Shown: one piece after another, positions 6,267 through 12,993 of the stretch
Layout of the letters: every line of letters starts with the position of its first letter
Position numbering within the stretch: the first letter of the stretch is position 1
NCBI GenBank assembly: GCA_905193765.1
Contig: CAJJPZ010000055.1
Coordinates: 1 to 12,993, forward strand
DNA length: 12,993 nt
Direction: 5' to 3'
Source of the DNA: an uncultured Eubacterium sp.
GTDB taxonomy: Bacteria; Bacillota; Clostridia; Peptostreptococcales; Anaerovoracaceae
Notes under the pieces: model-generated
Seen by the model: the letters and a program-made list of their open reading frames with translations, nothing else
Database searches by the model: none
What the model was told of the DNA's origin: nothing
Translations under genes and position numbers: made by a program

Positions 6267-7730
6267 TCAGTGGTCTGGATTCCAGAATCTCGGGAAAATA
6301 AGGATGAACATCGTATACAGTTCAAGCCTTCCTGCAATCATGTAGATCGAAAGCAAGAGTTTGGAAAGCGCCGACATGCCGGCAAAGGTCTCCGAAGGAC
6401 CTACAGCACCGAACCCCGGCCCCACATTGCCGAGACATGTTATGACTGATGAAAAGCAGGTAGCAAGATCAGCATTCTCGAATGAAACGATGAATGCACC
6501 TGCGAAAACTATCATTATATATAAAAAAGTGTGATTCGCTATCGAGGACACCGTATCACTGGATATGGTCCTGCCGTTGAGCTTCACTGTTTCAATCACA
6601 TTGGGATGGAGCTTCGTGGATATACCTCGTCTTATCAGTTTCAGGAGCACCGCGATCCTTATGACTTTCAGACCGCCTCCCGTTGATGATGAACATCCGC
6701 CGATGAACATGAGCATGAATATCAGCGCCTGGCATACTGACGGCCAGGTTTCATAATCAGCCGTGGAATATCCTGTCGTTGTTAGGATGGACGCCACCTG
6801 GAAAAAGGAATCAGAAAGAGCAGTCTTTACCGATGTATACGTTCCGGTTATCATAAGAGCGGCGAATATGATCATGGAAACTGCGATGAATATCAGCATG
6901 TAGAATCTCAGTTCGAAGTCATCTATAAGAGTTCTGATACCGTTCCTGAAAGACATGAAGAACAGGTTGAAATTCATACCGCACAGTATCATGAACACGG
7001 TGATCACGACATTGATATAGAGACTGTCGAAATGTCCGACACTGTCGTTGTAGGTAGAAAGCCCCCCTGTACCTACAGATCCGAATGTGTGTATCAGTGC
7101 ATCATAGAGATCCATGCCGCCCAGCATGAGCAGTATGGTCTCAACCACTGTGAATATCAGATATATTATATACAGCGATTTTGCTGTATCTGACATTTTG
7201 GGCGTTATCTTGTCCAGGGAAGGACCAGGCGCTTCGGATACAGCGACGTTCTGTCCGCTTATACCCAGCGACGGCATCAGTGCGATGGCAAATACCAGTA
7301 TGCCCATACCGCCTATCCAGTGGGTGAAGGATCTCCAGAAGAGTATGCCCCTGGGAAGGATCTCTATATCCTCCAGGATCGTGGATCCTGTGGTGGAAAA
7401 TCCCGAGCATGATTCAAAAAAAGCATCCACCGGATCAGGGATGCTGCCTGTAACGATAAAAGGCAGAGCTCCGATGGCAGCAGAAAGCAGCCAGCATATC
7501 GTGACTATCAGGAAGCCGTCCCGGACTTTGAGCTTCCTGGCTTTGTGAGAACACAGTTTCATCAGGGAAACGCCTGCGAAGAAGCACAGCGCCATTATGA
7601 TGAAGAACGGGCTGTATACATCAGAGCTGTCATATATCAGCGACACGATAAAAGACGGTAACATGGATAAACTTATTACCGCCAGTACTATACCTATTAT
7701 TCTGAATACTGAGCTTAAATTAAGATTCAT
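6267..7730 (-). CDS. trkH: TrkH-type potassium channel subunit, copy A (canonical)
   Basis: A 487-residue membrane protein of the same TrkH/KtrB family as its downstream neighbour, with ten or so hydrophobic segments. Filter positions are G115 (FSTTGS), G223 (GTGGLS), G320 (TTTGYS) and G437 (NVGPGFG), all canonical. The intramembrane gating loop GGCSSSTGGGLKVIRI (344-359) is glycine-rich as in characterised TrkH proteins. HWIGGMGILVF (137-147) and the C-terminal GRLELYT are conserved. The start at 7730 follows trkA by 14 bases, and AGGTGA serves as a modest ribosome binding site, so translation is probably coupled to trkA. This is most likely the main potassium-uptake pore paired with TrkA. 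It shares layout and many motifs with copy B, pointing to an old tandem duplication (the proteins have diverged broadly). Confidence 0.95.
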   Translation of the reverse strand: MNLNLSSVFRIIGIVLAVISLSMLPSFIVSLIYDSSDVYSPFFIIMALCFFAGVSLMKLCSHKARKLKVRDGFLIVTICWLLSAAIGALPFIVTGSIPDPVDAFFESCSGFSTTGSTILEDIEILPRGILFWRSFTHWIGGMGILVFAIALMPSLGISGQNVAVSEAPGPSLDKITPKMSDTAKSLYIIYLIFTVVETILLMLGGMDLYDALIHTFGSVGTGGLSTYNDSVGHFDSLYINVVITVFMILCGMNFNLFFMSFRNGIRTLIDDFELRFYMLIFIAVSMIIFAALMITGTYTSVKTALSDSFFQVASILTTTGYSTADYETWPSVCQALIFMLMFIGGCSSSTGGGLKVIRIAVLLKLIRRGISTKLHPNVIETVKLNGRTISSDTVSSIANHTFLYIMIVFAGAFIVSFENADLATCFSSVITCLGNVGPGFGAVGPSETFAGMSALSKLLLSIYMIAGRLELYTMFILIFPRFWNPDH

Positions 7731-7744
7731 TTTTTCACCTGGAT

Positions 7745-9115
7745 CTACCTTCTGAAAAAGCTGAGTCTTCCGGACTCTTTCAGAAGCTTTTCAGTTCCGG
7801 ACAAATCACTGAGCAGACTCAGCAGTATTACCTTGTCATCCTCGAGTATCTCAGTGTCACCGTCGGGGATTATGACCTTCGAACCTCTGTGGATGGCAGC
7901 TATTATTATAGTATCCGGCAGTTTCAGCTCTCTGAGAGGTCTGCCCAGTATCTTCATATGTGATGTTGCGATTATTTCCATTATTTCCGCCTGGCCCTGT
8001 ATGAGCTGGGAGGAGATAACTTTCTTGGAACCCTGCACGAAGCGCATTATATTGCTGGTGGTTATATCCAGCGGGTTCAGAGCCATATCTATACCCATGC
8101 GGGATATTATCTCGGCATAGCTGGTCCTGCTCACCTTCGCGATGACGTCTTCGACACCGTGCTGCTTGGCAGTGAGCGCCAGCAGGAGATTGTCTTCGTC
8201 GTAGCCTGTGGCCGTCACAACAGCATCCATGAGATCGAGGTTCTCTTCTTCCAGCAGCGAAAGATCAGTGGCGTCTCCATGGAGTATCATCACATCTTCG
8301 AGATGTGTGGATAGATAGTGACAGCGCTCCTTCTCTTTTTCGATAACCTTAACAGCAGCGCCGAACTCAGCCAGACGCTCAGCAAGATAGAAGCCGGTCT
8401 TTCCGCCTCCTATGATCATGACCTTCTGAAGGTCTGTGTATTTGCCTCGCTCATGGACTTTGGCATTGAGATCCAGTATAGGGCCTTTTTCTCCCATGAC
8501 GTACAGACAGTCGTCTTCCATTATACTGGCGTCGCCGTGTGGGATGATGACCTTGCCGTTCCTGGATATGCCGACTATCAGCATATTGGGGAGAATGGCA
8601 TGGACGTCGTTTATATGCAGTCCTATCAGTTCAGGATACTTGTCCGCATCGAATTCGATGAGGGACGCATTGCCGCTGGAGAATATACCGTTGCTGAGTG
8701 TGTATTTTTCAGCCAGGAACTTGTATATCTCAAGTGTTATGCCGAGATCGGGATTGACTATGTGATCGATATCCATAGCGTCCTTTATGAACGTCAGCTG
8801 CTGCATATGTTCAGGGTCGCGGACCCTGGCGATGACTTTCTTGCAGCCGAGTTTCTTTGCGAATGCAGCGATGACGATATTCGCTTCATCATTGCCAGTG
8901 CATGCCACAAGGAAATCATATGATGAAATATTTATCCTTCTTAATATCCTGGTCTCCTTTGCGTTTGCATTGATCGTCATCACATCGTACATCGAGTTGA
9001 CTTTCTGGAGCCAGGTCTCATTAGTATCTATAATCGTTACAGCATGGTCGCCGCCGAGAAGTGCTTCTACGACTTTCATTCCCAGTTTACCGGCACCAAC
9101 GATAACTACTTTCAT
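7745..9115 (-). CDS. trkA: Trk potassium uptake regulator TrkA (two RCK modules)
   Basis: A cytoplasmic, peripheral subunit that binds NAD(H)/ATP-type ligands and opens or closes TrkH. The 456 residues match full-length TrkA. The order is RCK_N1 (about 1-120), RCK_C1 (about 140-215), RCK_N2 (about 230-345) and RCK_C2 (about 370-445). The first Rossmann motif is GAGKLG (7-12), with D30 at the end of beta-2, typical of NAD(H) binding. The second is GGGKTG (236-241), with E259 at the equivalent place, so both sites look usable. Both RCK_C domains end in the paired motifs KVIIPHGD and KVIIPDGD. It is the first gene of the operon trkA-trkH-trkH-CBS. The Shine-Dalgarno is weak (AAGAGA near -4, AGGT further up). 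A promoter is proposed at 9184-9211. Confidence 0.96.
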   Translation of the reverse strand: MKVVIVGAGKLGMKVVEALLGGDHAVTIIDTNETWLQKVNSMYDVMTINANAKETRILRRINISSYDFLVACTGNDEANIVIAAFAKKLGCKKVIARVRDPEHMQQLTFIKDAMDIDHIVNPDLGITLEIYKFLAEKYTLSNGIFSSGNASLIEFDADKYPELIGLHINDVHAILPNMLIVGISRNGKVIIPHGDASIMEDDCLYVMGEKGPILDLNAKVHERGKYTDLQKVMIIGGGKTGFYLAERLAEFGAAVKVIEKEKERCHYLSTHLEDVMILHGDATDLSLLEEENLDLMDAVVTATGYDEDNLLLALTAKQHGVEDVIAKVSRTSYAEIISRMGIDMALNPLDITTSNIMRFVQGSKKVISSQLIQGQAEIMEIIATSHMKILGRPLRELKLPDTIIIAAIHRGSKVIIPDGDTEILEDDKVILLSLLSDLSGTEKLLKESGRLSFFRR

Positions 9116-9183
9116 TTTCTCTTAACCTCATATCAAAATAATAACTTGGAATGTCTAGTCCCCTGTTCTGTCCAATCACCATA

Positions 9184-9211
9184 ATTTTACCACTAATCGC
9201 TGAGAATTCAA
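9184..9211 (-). promoter_or_regulatory. Sigma-A type promoter of the trk operon
   Basis: On the minus strand, TTGAAT (plus 9206-9211) and TAAAAT (plus 9184-9189) are 16 bases apart. A TGG directly before the -10 box makes it an extended -10 element. Transcription would begin near 9177, giving a leader of about 60 bases before trkA, too short for a ydaO-type riboswitch. Confidence 0.6.
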
Positions 9212-9212
9212 C

Positions 9213-9241
9213 ATATATTTGCAAGAATCATGCAAATATAT
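9213..9241. promoter_or_regulatory. Perfect 11-bp inverted repeat, candidate operator
   Basis: ATATATTTGCA (9213-9223) and TGCAAATATAT (9231-9241) are exact reverse complements, 7 bases apart. The dyad begins one base beyond the trkA -35 box. It covers the -35 box and spacer of the opposite promoter, up to its -10. It lies upstream of both predicted transcription starts, so it fits a protein-binding site on DNA rather than an RNA hairpin. The regulator is unknown. Confidence 0.6.
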
Positions 9242-9247
9242 TAGAAT
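9219..9247 (+). promoter_or_regulatory. Sigma-A type promoter of the hydrolase-phosphatase pair
   Basis: TTGCAA (9219-9224) and TAGAAT (9242-9247) are separated by 17 bases. The match is 4/6 and 5/6 to the -35 and -10 consensus. The -35 box lies within the inverted repeat at 9213-9241, so a factor bound there would probably block this promoter. Transcription would start near 9254, about 30 bases before the ATG. Confidence 0.55.
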
Positions 9248-9285
9248 ATAAAAAGAAAAGATTTTTTTGAAAGGGACTGTTTTCT

Positions 9286-9885
9286 ATGAAGATAAAAAGA
9301 TTTACGGGAGGCACTCTGGAGAGCAACGGATATGTGTTGTATGTGCGCGAAGGCGGCAGCTGTTTCATAATAGATCCGGGATATGACCCGAAGGTGTTCC
9401 TGGTATATATCAGGGACATGAAGCTGGATCTGAAGGGGATAATCCTGACACATCATCACTACGATCATACAGGAGCGGTGGACCGTATAAAGAACGAGAC
9501 CGGATGTCCTGTGTATCTTCACCGGGAGGACTGCGATATGTACGGGAATCAGGTGGATGTATACATGGAGGATAGCGATATCATAGATCTGGATGGCGTG
9601 CAGCTCGAGGTGATACACACTCCGGGACATACAAGAGGAAGCGTATGCATATTCGACGGTAAGGACAGGGTATGTTTCACGGGCGATACCATATTCAATG
9701 TGGATCTGGGACGGACCGATCTTGAAGACGGATCTGAGGAACAGATGATACGAAGCATCACGGAGATCATCGACAGATGGCCGAACGATATCATGATATA
9801 TCCGGGGCATGGCGACGGGTGCACGATGAAAAAGGTCCGGAAGATAAACCGTGAATTTACAGATATAATAGAAAGATACGCCTGA
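9286..9885 (+). CDS. Metallo-beta-lactamase-fold hydrolase (glyoxalase II-like)
   Basis: A 199-residue single-domain MBL-fold protein with a complete dinuclear metal site: H56, H58, D60 and H61 (THHHYDH), H115 (HTPGHT), D134 (FTGD) and H175 (YPGHGD). Length and motif order resemble small YcbL/glyoxalase II-like hydrolases, which act on thioesters or related small molecules. The C-terminal extension of true glyoxalase II is missing, so substrate cannot be assigned. No signal peptide is seen, so it should be cytoplasmic. AAAGGGA at 9270-9276 precedes the ATG by 9 bases. It is divergent from trkA and shares its control region. The HAD gene follows after 40 bases, probably in one transcript. Glycine codons are mainly GGA/GGC and isoleucine is often ATA, as in most genes here. 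Confidence 0.92.
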   Translation: MKIKRFTGGTLESNGYVLYVREGGSCFIIDPGYDPKVFLVYIRDMKLDLKGIILTHHHYDHTGAVDRIKNETGCPVYLHREDCDMYGNQVDVYMEDSDIIDLDGVQLEVIHTPGHTRGSVCIFDGKDRVCFTGDTIFNVDLGRTDLEDGSEEQMIRSITEIIDRWPNDIMIYPGHGDGCTMKKVRKINREFTDIIERYA

Positions 9886-9925
9886 GCAGACCCTGCGACA
9901 GGACGATGAAAAGAAGGTGTGAAAA

Positions 9926-10750
9926 ATGGCAATAAAACTTGTGGCCCTGGATCTGGACGGGACTACTCTGAACAATGACAGAGTGATAAGCGAGCGCACG
10001 AGAAAGGCGTTAAGGGAGGCAGACGCCAGAGGCGTGAATATAGTGATAGCTACGGGACGTCCGTTTTCGGCGCTTCCGAAGGATGTGTTCGAAATAGACG
10101 CTATAAGATATGTACTGACATCCAACGGTGCATCAATAACGGATCTCAGGAAAAACGAGACATTCTACGAGAACTGTCTGTCCCCGCTGGCAGTGGAACA
10201 TGCAGTGGAGCTCCTCAGGAAGTACGACTATATAATAGAATGTTTTATCCACGGGACCGCATATATAGAAAAGTGGTATTATGAGCAGGTCAGGGAAACA
10301 CATGAAAGTTTCAAGAGCGTCAGCTATATTCTTGAAACGCGGACCCCAATAGACGGGATATATGATTTCATGCAGCATAACAGGGAGCATATAGAGAATA
10401 TAAATGTAAATTTCGAAGATATCTCCAAAAAGCCTGCAATGAAGGAAAAACTGCTCATGCTGCCAGAGGTCACGATAACCAGTTCCTTCCCTCGCAACCT
10501 TGAGATAGGCGGAGCGACTACCAGCAAGGCGAGAGCTCTGTCGGAGATGGGCAGGCTTCTTGGCATCAGGGCAGATGAAATGATGGCGGCAGGAGACAGC
10601 CCTAACGATATAGCGATGCTGAATGCTGTGGGGATGCCTGTTGCAGTTGGCAATGCAGAAGAAGAGGTCAAAGCCGTGGCAAAGTACATAGCGCCGCCGA
10701 ATCATGAGGACGGCGTAGCAGAAGCCATAGAGAGATTCGTGCTCGTATGA
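9926..10750 (+). CDS. Cof-type HAD-superfamily phosphatase
   Basis: A 274-residue HAD phosphatase of the Cof/IIB class, a group that usually dephosphorylates sugar phosphates, flavin or cofactor intermediates in the cytoplasm. Motif I is ALDLDGTTL, with nucleophile D9 and acid/base D11. Motif II is T43 in ATGRP. Motif III is K201 in TTSKARAL. Motif IV is GDSPNDIAML, with D224 and D228 for magnesium. The C2-type cap lies between motifs II and III (about 85-190). The ending PPNHEDGVAEAIERF is typical of the family (NxxDGVAxAI). GAAGGTG at 9913-9919 is the ribosome binding site. The substrate cannot be read from sequence. It probably shares a transcript with the MBL-fold gene upstream and is closed by the terminator at 10788-10840. 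Confidence 0.93.
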   Translation: MAIKLVALDLDGTTLNNDRVISERTRKALREADARGVNIVIATGRPFSALPKDVFEIDAIRYVLTSNGASITDLRKNETFYENCLSPLAVEHAVELLRKYDYIIECFIHGTAYIEKWYYEQVRETHESFKSVSYILETRTPIDGIYDFMQHNREHIENINVNFEDISKKPAMKEKLLMLPEVTITSSFPRNLEIGGATTSKARALSEMGRLLGIRADEMMAAGDSPNDIAMLNAVGMPVAVGNAEEEVKAVAKYIAPPNHEDGVAEAIERFVLV

Positions 10751-10787
10751 TGCGGCCGCGTCAGATGATAAAGATATTTTGATAAAG

Positions 10788-10840
10788 ATGCCGGTTTCCG
10801 GAAACAGTAAATGAAGACTGCTTCCGGGGATCGGTATTTT
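10788..10840 (+). terminator. Long hairpin terminator after the HAD gene
   Basis: Arms at 10788-10807 and 10818-10837 pair over 20 positions with a 10-base loop. There are four G-T type wobbles and one A-C mismatch, the rest being Watson-Crick. The core TTCCGGAA and CTTCCGGGG segments are strong. TATTTT follows. It isolates the MBL-HAD transcript from the yraN promoter downstream. Confidence 0.75.
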
Positions 10841-10877
10841 AGTGTAGAAGAAAAAATCAATATATGGAAAAAAATTC

Positions 10878-10906
10878 TTGACATAAAATGTAAAAGAAAG
10901 TATAAT
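10878..10906 (+). promoter_or_regulatory. Perfect consensus sigma-A promoter of yraN-comM-dprA
   Basis: TTGACA (10878-10883) and TATAAT (10901-10906) match the consensus at all 12 positions with the ideal 17-base spacer. An A-rich stretch lies just upstream. Transcription should start near 10913, about 46 bases before the yraN ATG. Confidence 0.9.
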
Positions 10907-10910
10907 TTTG

Positions 10911-10927
10911 TTGTAAAATATTGTAAA
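10911..10927 (+). repeat. Direct repeat TTGTAAA at the yraN transcription start
   Basis: TTGTAAA occurs at 10911-10917 and 10921-10927, a 10-base period of one helical turn, right at the predicted start of transcription. The extended form TTGTAAAATATT (10911-10922) also occurs at 2274-2285, just upstream of rnr. It could bind a repressor, or simply reflect AT-rich sequence. Confidence 0.4.
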
Positions 10928-10958
10928 TAAAAACACGGCTTTCAGAAAGGGATTTTGT

Positions 10959-11297
10959 ATGAACAACAGAGAACTGGGAGAATTCGGAGAAAATGTGGCT
11001 GTGCAGTATCTGGAAAACTGCGGATATACCATAGTGCAGCGTAACTACAGATGCAGAGCAGGCGAAATAGACGTGATAGCAGGCATGCACAACAGGCTGA
11101 GCTTCATTGAAGTGAAGACGAGAAGAAGCTCGGAGTACGGCAGACCCTGCGAGGCTGTTGCAGACAGCAAGAAGAAGCACATCAGGGCAGCAGCCTGCAG
11201 CTATCTCCGTGGTCTGAAAAACGAAGGATATGCTCCGGTGGATGTGAGGTTCGATGTGATGGAGATCACGATAGAACATATAGAAAGCGCATTCTGA
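10959..11297 (+). CDS. yraN: YraN family (UPF0102) nuclease-like protein
   Basis: A 112-residue protein of the widespread YraN/UPF0102 family, which has a predicted restriction-endonuclease-like fold; its exact role is not settled. Conserved points are GEFGENVA (7-14, with E11), the RNYRCRAGEIDVIA block (28-41) and FIEVKTR (49-55). D38, E51 and K53 form a complete PD-(D/E)xK-type arrangement, so the active site looks intact. The ATG at 10959 is preceded by AAAGGGA (10946-10952). It follows a perfect sigma-A promoter and lies 55 bases before comM. The neighbours ComM and DprA handle DNA in recombination and transformation, which supports a DNA-processing role (inference from context). Confidence 0.93.
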   Translation: MNNRELGEFGENVAVQYLENCGYTIVQRNYRCRAGEIDVIAGMHNRLSFIEVKTRRSSEYGRPCEAVADSKKKHIRAAACSYLRGLKNEGYAPVDVRFDVMEITIEHIESAF

Positions 11298-11352
11298 TAT
11301 ATCGGATCCGCAGAAAAGTCAGAAAACATTTATACAGAGAGGGGGATACGAA

Positions 11353-12897
11353 GTGCTGTCGAGAATAAAAACAGCAACACTGGTCGGCGTCAACGGATAT
11401 CCGGTAACCGTGGAAACCGATATACACAGCGGTATGCCTGATTTCCGCATAGTGGGTCTGGCTGACACGACCATAAGGGAGTCATACAGCAGGGTCAAGC
11501 CTGCTGTCCTGAATTCAGGATTCAGTTTCCCTGACAGGAAGGTGACAGTGAACCTGGTGCCGGCCGGCAGGCCGAAGGAGGGCAGCCATTTCGACCTGCC
11601 TGTAGCGCTGGGGATCATCATGCAGGAGACAGGATGCGTGGATATAAGCGATACGGCTTTTTTCGGGGAGCTGTCCCTGGACGGACGTCTGAACAGGATA
11701 AAAGGTGCGCTGCCGCTGGTTATGTGTATGCGCAAAGCAGGTATAAGGAACATAGTGCTGCCCGAAGGCAATGCGGAGGAGGCTGCGATCCTGGAGGATG
11801 TGAATATTTTTCCTGCGGCATGTCTCAGCGACGTGGCGTCTTTCCTGTCAGGGAAGTGCAGTCCGGAAGTATATATAAGGAAAGAAAAAAACAGCAGGCA
11901 GGACTACAGCAGTGATTTTTCACAGGTCATAGGACAGGAAAGCGCCAAACGCGCCATCGTGATAGGAGCAGCAGGCGGACACGGCATACTGTTCATGGGC
12001 GGACCTGGATGTGGCAAGACGATGCTTGCCAAAAGGATACCATCGGTACTTCCGGATCTGACATATGAAGAAAAAATCGAGATAACCGGGATATACAGTA
12101 TAGCAGGCCTTCTGAGCGAGGAGGAACCGGTGGTGACCCGAAGGCCCTTCAGAAGCCCTCACCACACTATATCTGCTATAGGTCTGACAGGCGGAGGTAC
12201 AAAACCGCGGCCCGGAGAGCTGTCGCTGGCCCATGGCGGCGTGCTGTTTCTCGACGAACTGGGAGAATTCGACTCAAAGGCGATAGACGCCATGAGACAG
12301 CCTGTCGAGGAGGGATTCGTCAGGATCAACCGCAATATGGAGGAAATGATATTCCCATCGAAGACGATGATAGTAGCGGCAGCGAATCCATGCAAGTGCG
12401 GGTACCTGTGGGATGACAAACGTGTGTGCACCTGCAGCCGCAGACAGCTGGAAGCACACAGGCGACGACTTGCAGGACCGTTTTCAGACAGGATAGATAT
12501 GCATATAAAGGTAATGCCGATACAGCGTGACAGCATCGGATTCATGAATGAAGACATGGCGTCCGTGCAGGAACAGACGGGGACTTCATCGGAGGAGATG
12601 CGCAGACAGGTCATGGCGGCCAGAGCTGTACAGGAACAGCGGTATGCAGGAACAGCTTATTCATGGAACGGAAGTCTTGATGAGAAGGGTATAGAAATTT
12701 ACTGCAAAATGAACGAGGATTGCAGAAAGCTTTTAGGCGATGCGTATGAAAGATACGGGCTGAGCATGAGAGCCTGCATGAAACTTTTCAAGATATCCAG
12801 GACCATAGCGGATCTTGCAGGCGAGGAGAAGATAAGGAGCGAACACGTGGCGGAAGCCCTCGTGTACAGGATAACAGACTGGGACAGAAAAAAATGA
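11353..12897 (+). CDS. comM: ComM/YifB family Mg-chelatase-like AAA+ ATPase
   Basis: A 514-residue AAA+ protein of the YifB/ComM family. Well-studied ComM forms hexameric rings and drives branch migration during integration of transforming DNA. The N-terminal S5/Lon-like domain (about 1-170) carries PDFRIVGLADTTIRES and EGSHFDLPVALGI. The AAA+ core has Walker A GGPGCGKT (216-223), Walker B VLFLDE (297-302), and R380 in PFSDRID as a likely arginine finger. A Cys4 insert (C347, C349, C359, C361) fits the zinc-binding motif usual in the family. The C-terminal Mg_chelatase_C domain (about 410-510) ends at YRITDWD. The start is GTG at 11353 with GAGGGGG just upstream. The next gene overlaps the stop as ATGA. 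In Gram-positive bacteria the cellular role is less tested than in Haemophilus or Vibrio. Confidence 0.95.
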   Translation: MLSRIKTATLVGVNGYPVTVETDIHSGMPDFRIVGLADTTIRESYSRVKPAVLNSGFSFPDRKVTVNLVPAGRPKEGSHFDLPVALGIIMQETGCVDISDTAFFGELSLDGRLNRIKGALPLVMCMRKAGIRNIVLPEGNAEEAAILEDVNIFPAACLSDVASFLSGKCSPEVYIRKEKNSRQDYSSDFSQVIGQESAKRAIVIGAAGGHGILFMGGPGCGKTMLAKRIPSVLPDLTYEEKIEITGIYSIAGLLSEEEPVVTRRPFRSPHHTISAIGLTGGGTKPRPGELSLAHGGVLFLDELGEFDSKAIDAMRQPVEEGFVRINRNMEEMIFPSKTMIVAAANPCKCGYLWDDKRVCTCSRRQLEAHRRRLAGPFSDRIDMHIKVMPIQRDSIGFMNEDMASVQEQTGTSSEEMRRQVMAARAVQEQRYAGTAYSWNGSLDEKGIEIYCKMNEDCRKLLGDAYERYGLSMRACMKLFKISRTIADLAGEEKIRSEHVAEALVYRITDWDRKK

Positions 12898-12993
12898 AAA
12901 AAGTAATAACTATGGAAATGCCGGAATATCCGGAACTTCTGAAAAAAATAAAGGCTCCCCCGGAAAAGCTGTTCTGTTCAGGAGACATATCAC
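12894..12993 (+). CDS. dprA: DNA processing protein DprA/Smf, N-terminal fragment (runs off window)
   Basis: The first 33 codons are present, beginning MKKVITMEMPEYPELLKKIK and continuing APPEKLFCSGDIS. The YPxLLKxIxxPPxxLFxxGD pattern is the hallmark of the region just before the DprA Rossmann core. DprA binds single-stranded DNA and loads RecA during transformation and possibly recombination. Its ATG overlaps the comM TGA (ATGA), indicating translational coupling; the local Shine-Dalgarno is weak. Methionines at 12912 and 12918 are possible alternative starts but leave no overlap. The protein usually has 280-380 residues, so most lies outside the window. The identification rests on a short stretch plus gene order. 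Confidence 0.88.
   Translation, partial: MKKVITMEMPEYPELLKKIKAPPEKLFCSGDIS

Noticed and set aside
8318..8923. A 201-codon plus-strand frame opposite trkA
   Set aside because: It is antisense to the conserved RCK domains and has no start signal or family resemblance.
9116..9180. Riboswitch in the trk leader, for example a c-di-AMP (ydaO) element
   Set aside because: The predicted leader is only about 60 bases, much too short for that class, and shows no conserved core.
9241..10125. A 294-codon minus-strand open frame opposite the MBL-fold gene and HAD start
   Set aside because: The opposite strand encodes complete metal-site and HAD motifs; this frame shows none and looks like a codon-bias shadow.
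10752..10760. GC-rich island GCGGCCGC after the HAD gene
   Set aside because: It is a short palindromic octamer with no flanking structure, T-run or gene signal; chance is the simplest explanation.
10133..11032. A 299-codon minus-strand open frame across the HAD gene end, terminator and yraN start
   Set aside because: It crosses a terminator, a perfect promoter and two well-supported plus-strand genes, and its translation resembles no protein family.

Overview
The window reads as chromosomal DNA of a low-to-mid GC Gram-positive anaerobe, most likely a member of the Clostridia. Supporting signs are the rpsD-rpoA-rplQ end of a ribosomal protein operon, strong AGGAGG ribosome binding sites, sigma-A type promoters, an RNase R of the RNB family, and a yraN-comM(yifB)-dprA cluster. 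The genus cannot be fixed from the sequence. Ribosomal genes favour ATC for isoleucine while most other genes use many ATA codons, as expected for expression-related codon bias. All gaps between genes are shorter than 300 bases.

Layout. (1) 1-1838, plus strand: the 3' part of rpsD, then rpoA and rplQ, closed by a strong intrinsic terminator. (2) 1920-2275, plus: a small acidic lipoprotein gene with its own terminator. (3) 2315-4258, plus: rnr, encoding a short RNase R without the usual N-terminal helix-turn-helix domain. (4) 4272-9115, minus: a potassium-uptake operon transcribed trkA, trkH copy A, trkH copy B, then a small two-CBS-domain protein. It converges on rnr with only 13 bases between the stop codons. 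(5) 9116-9285: a divergent control region with a promoter in each direction and a perfect 11-bp inverted repeat between them. (6) 9286-10840, plus: a metallo-beta-lactamase-fold hydrolase and a Cof-type HAD phosphatase, ended by a long hairpin terminator. (7) 10878-12993, plus: a perfect consensus sigma-A promoter followed by yraN, comM and the first 33 codons of dprA, which overlaps comM by ATGA.

How the parts work together. TrkA (two RCK modules) is the cytoplasmic nucleotide-binding gate for TrkH channels. Here one TrkA is encoded with two different TrkH subunits. Copy A has canonical filter and gating-loop residues, and copy B departs from them. The CBS protein at the operon end could add a second nucleotide sensor. 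Its ribosome binding site lies inside a hairpin that, on the other strand, looks like an intrinsic terminator for rnr read-through. YraN, ComM and DprA form the familiar DNA-processing and competence-linked cluster. The most unusual material is the trk operon with its paralogous channels, its control dyad and the two-sided hairpin. Nothing in the window looks like a mobile element, CRISPR array, RNA gene or phage.
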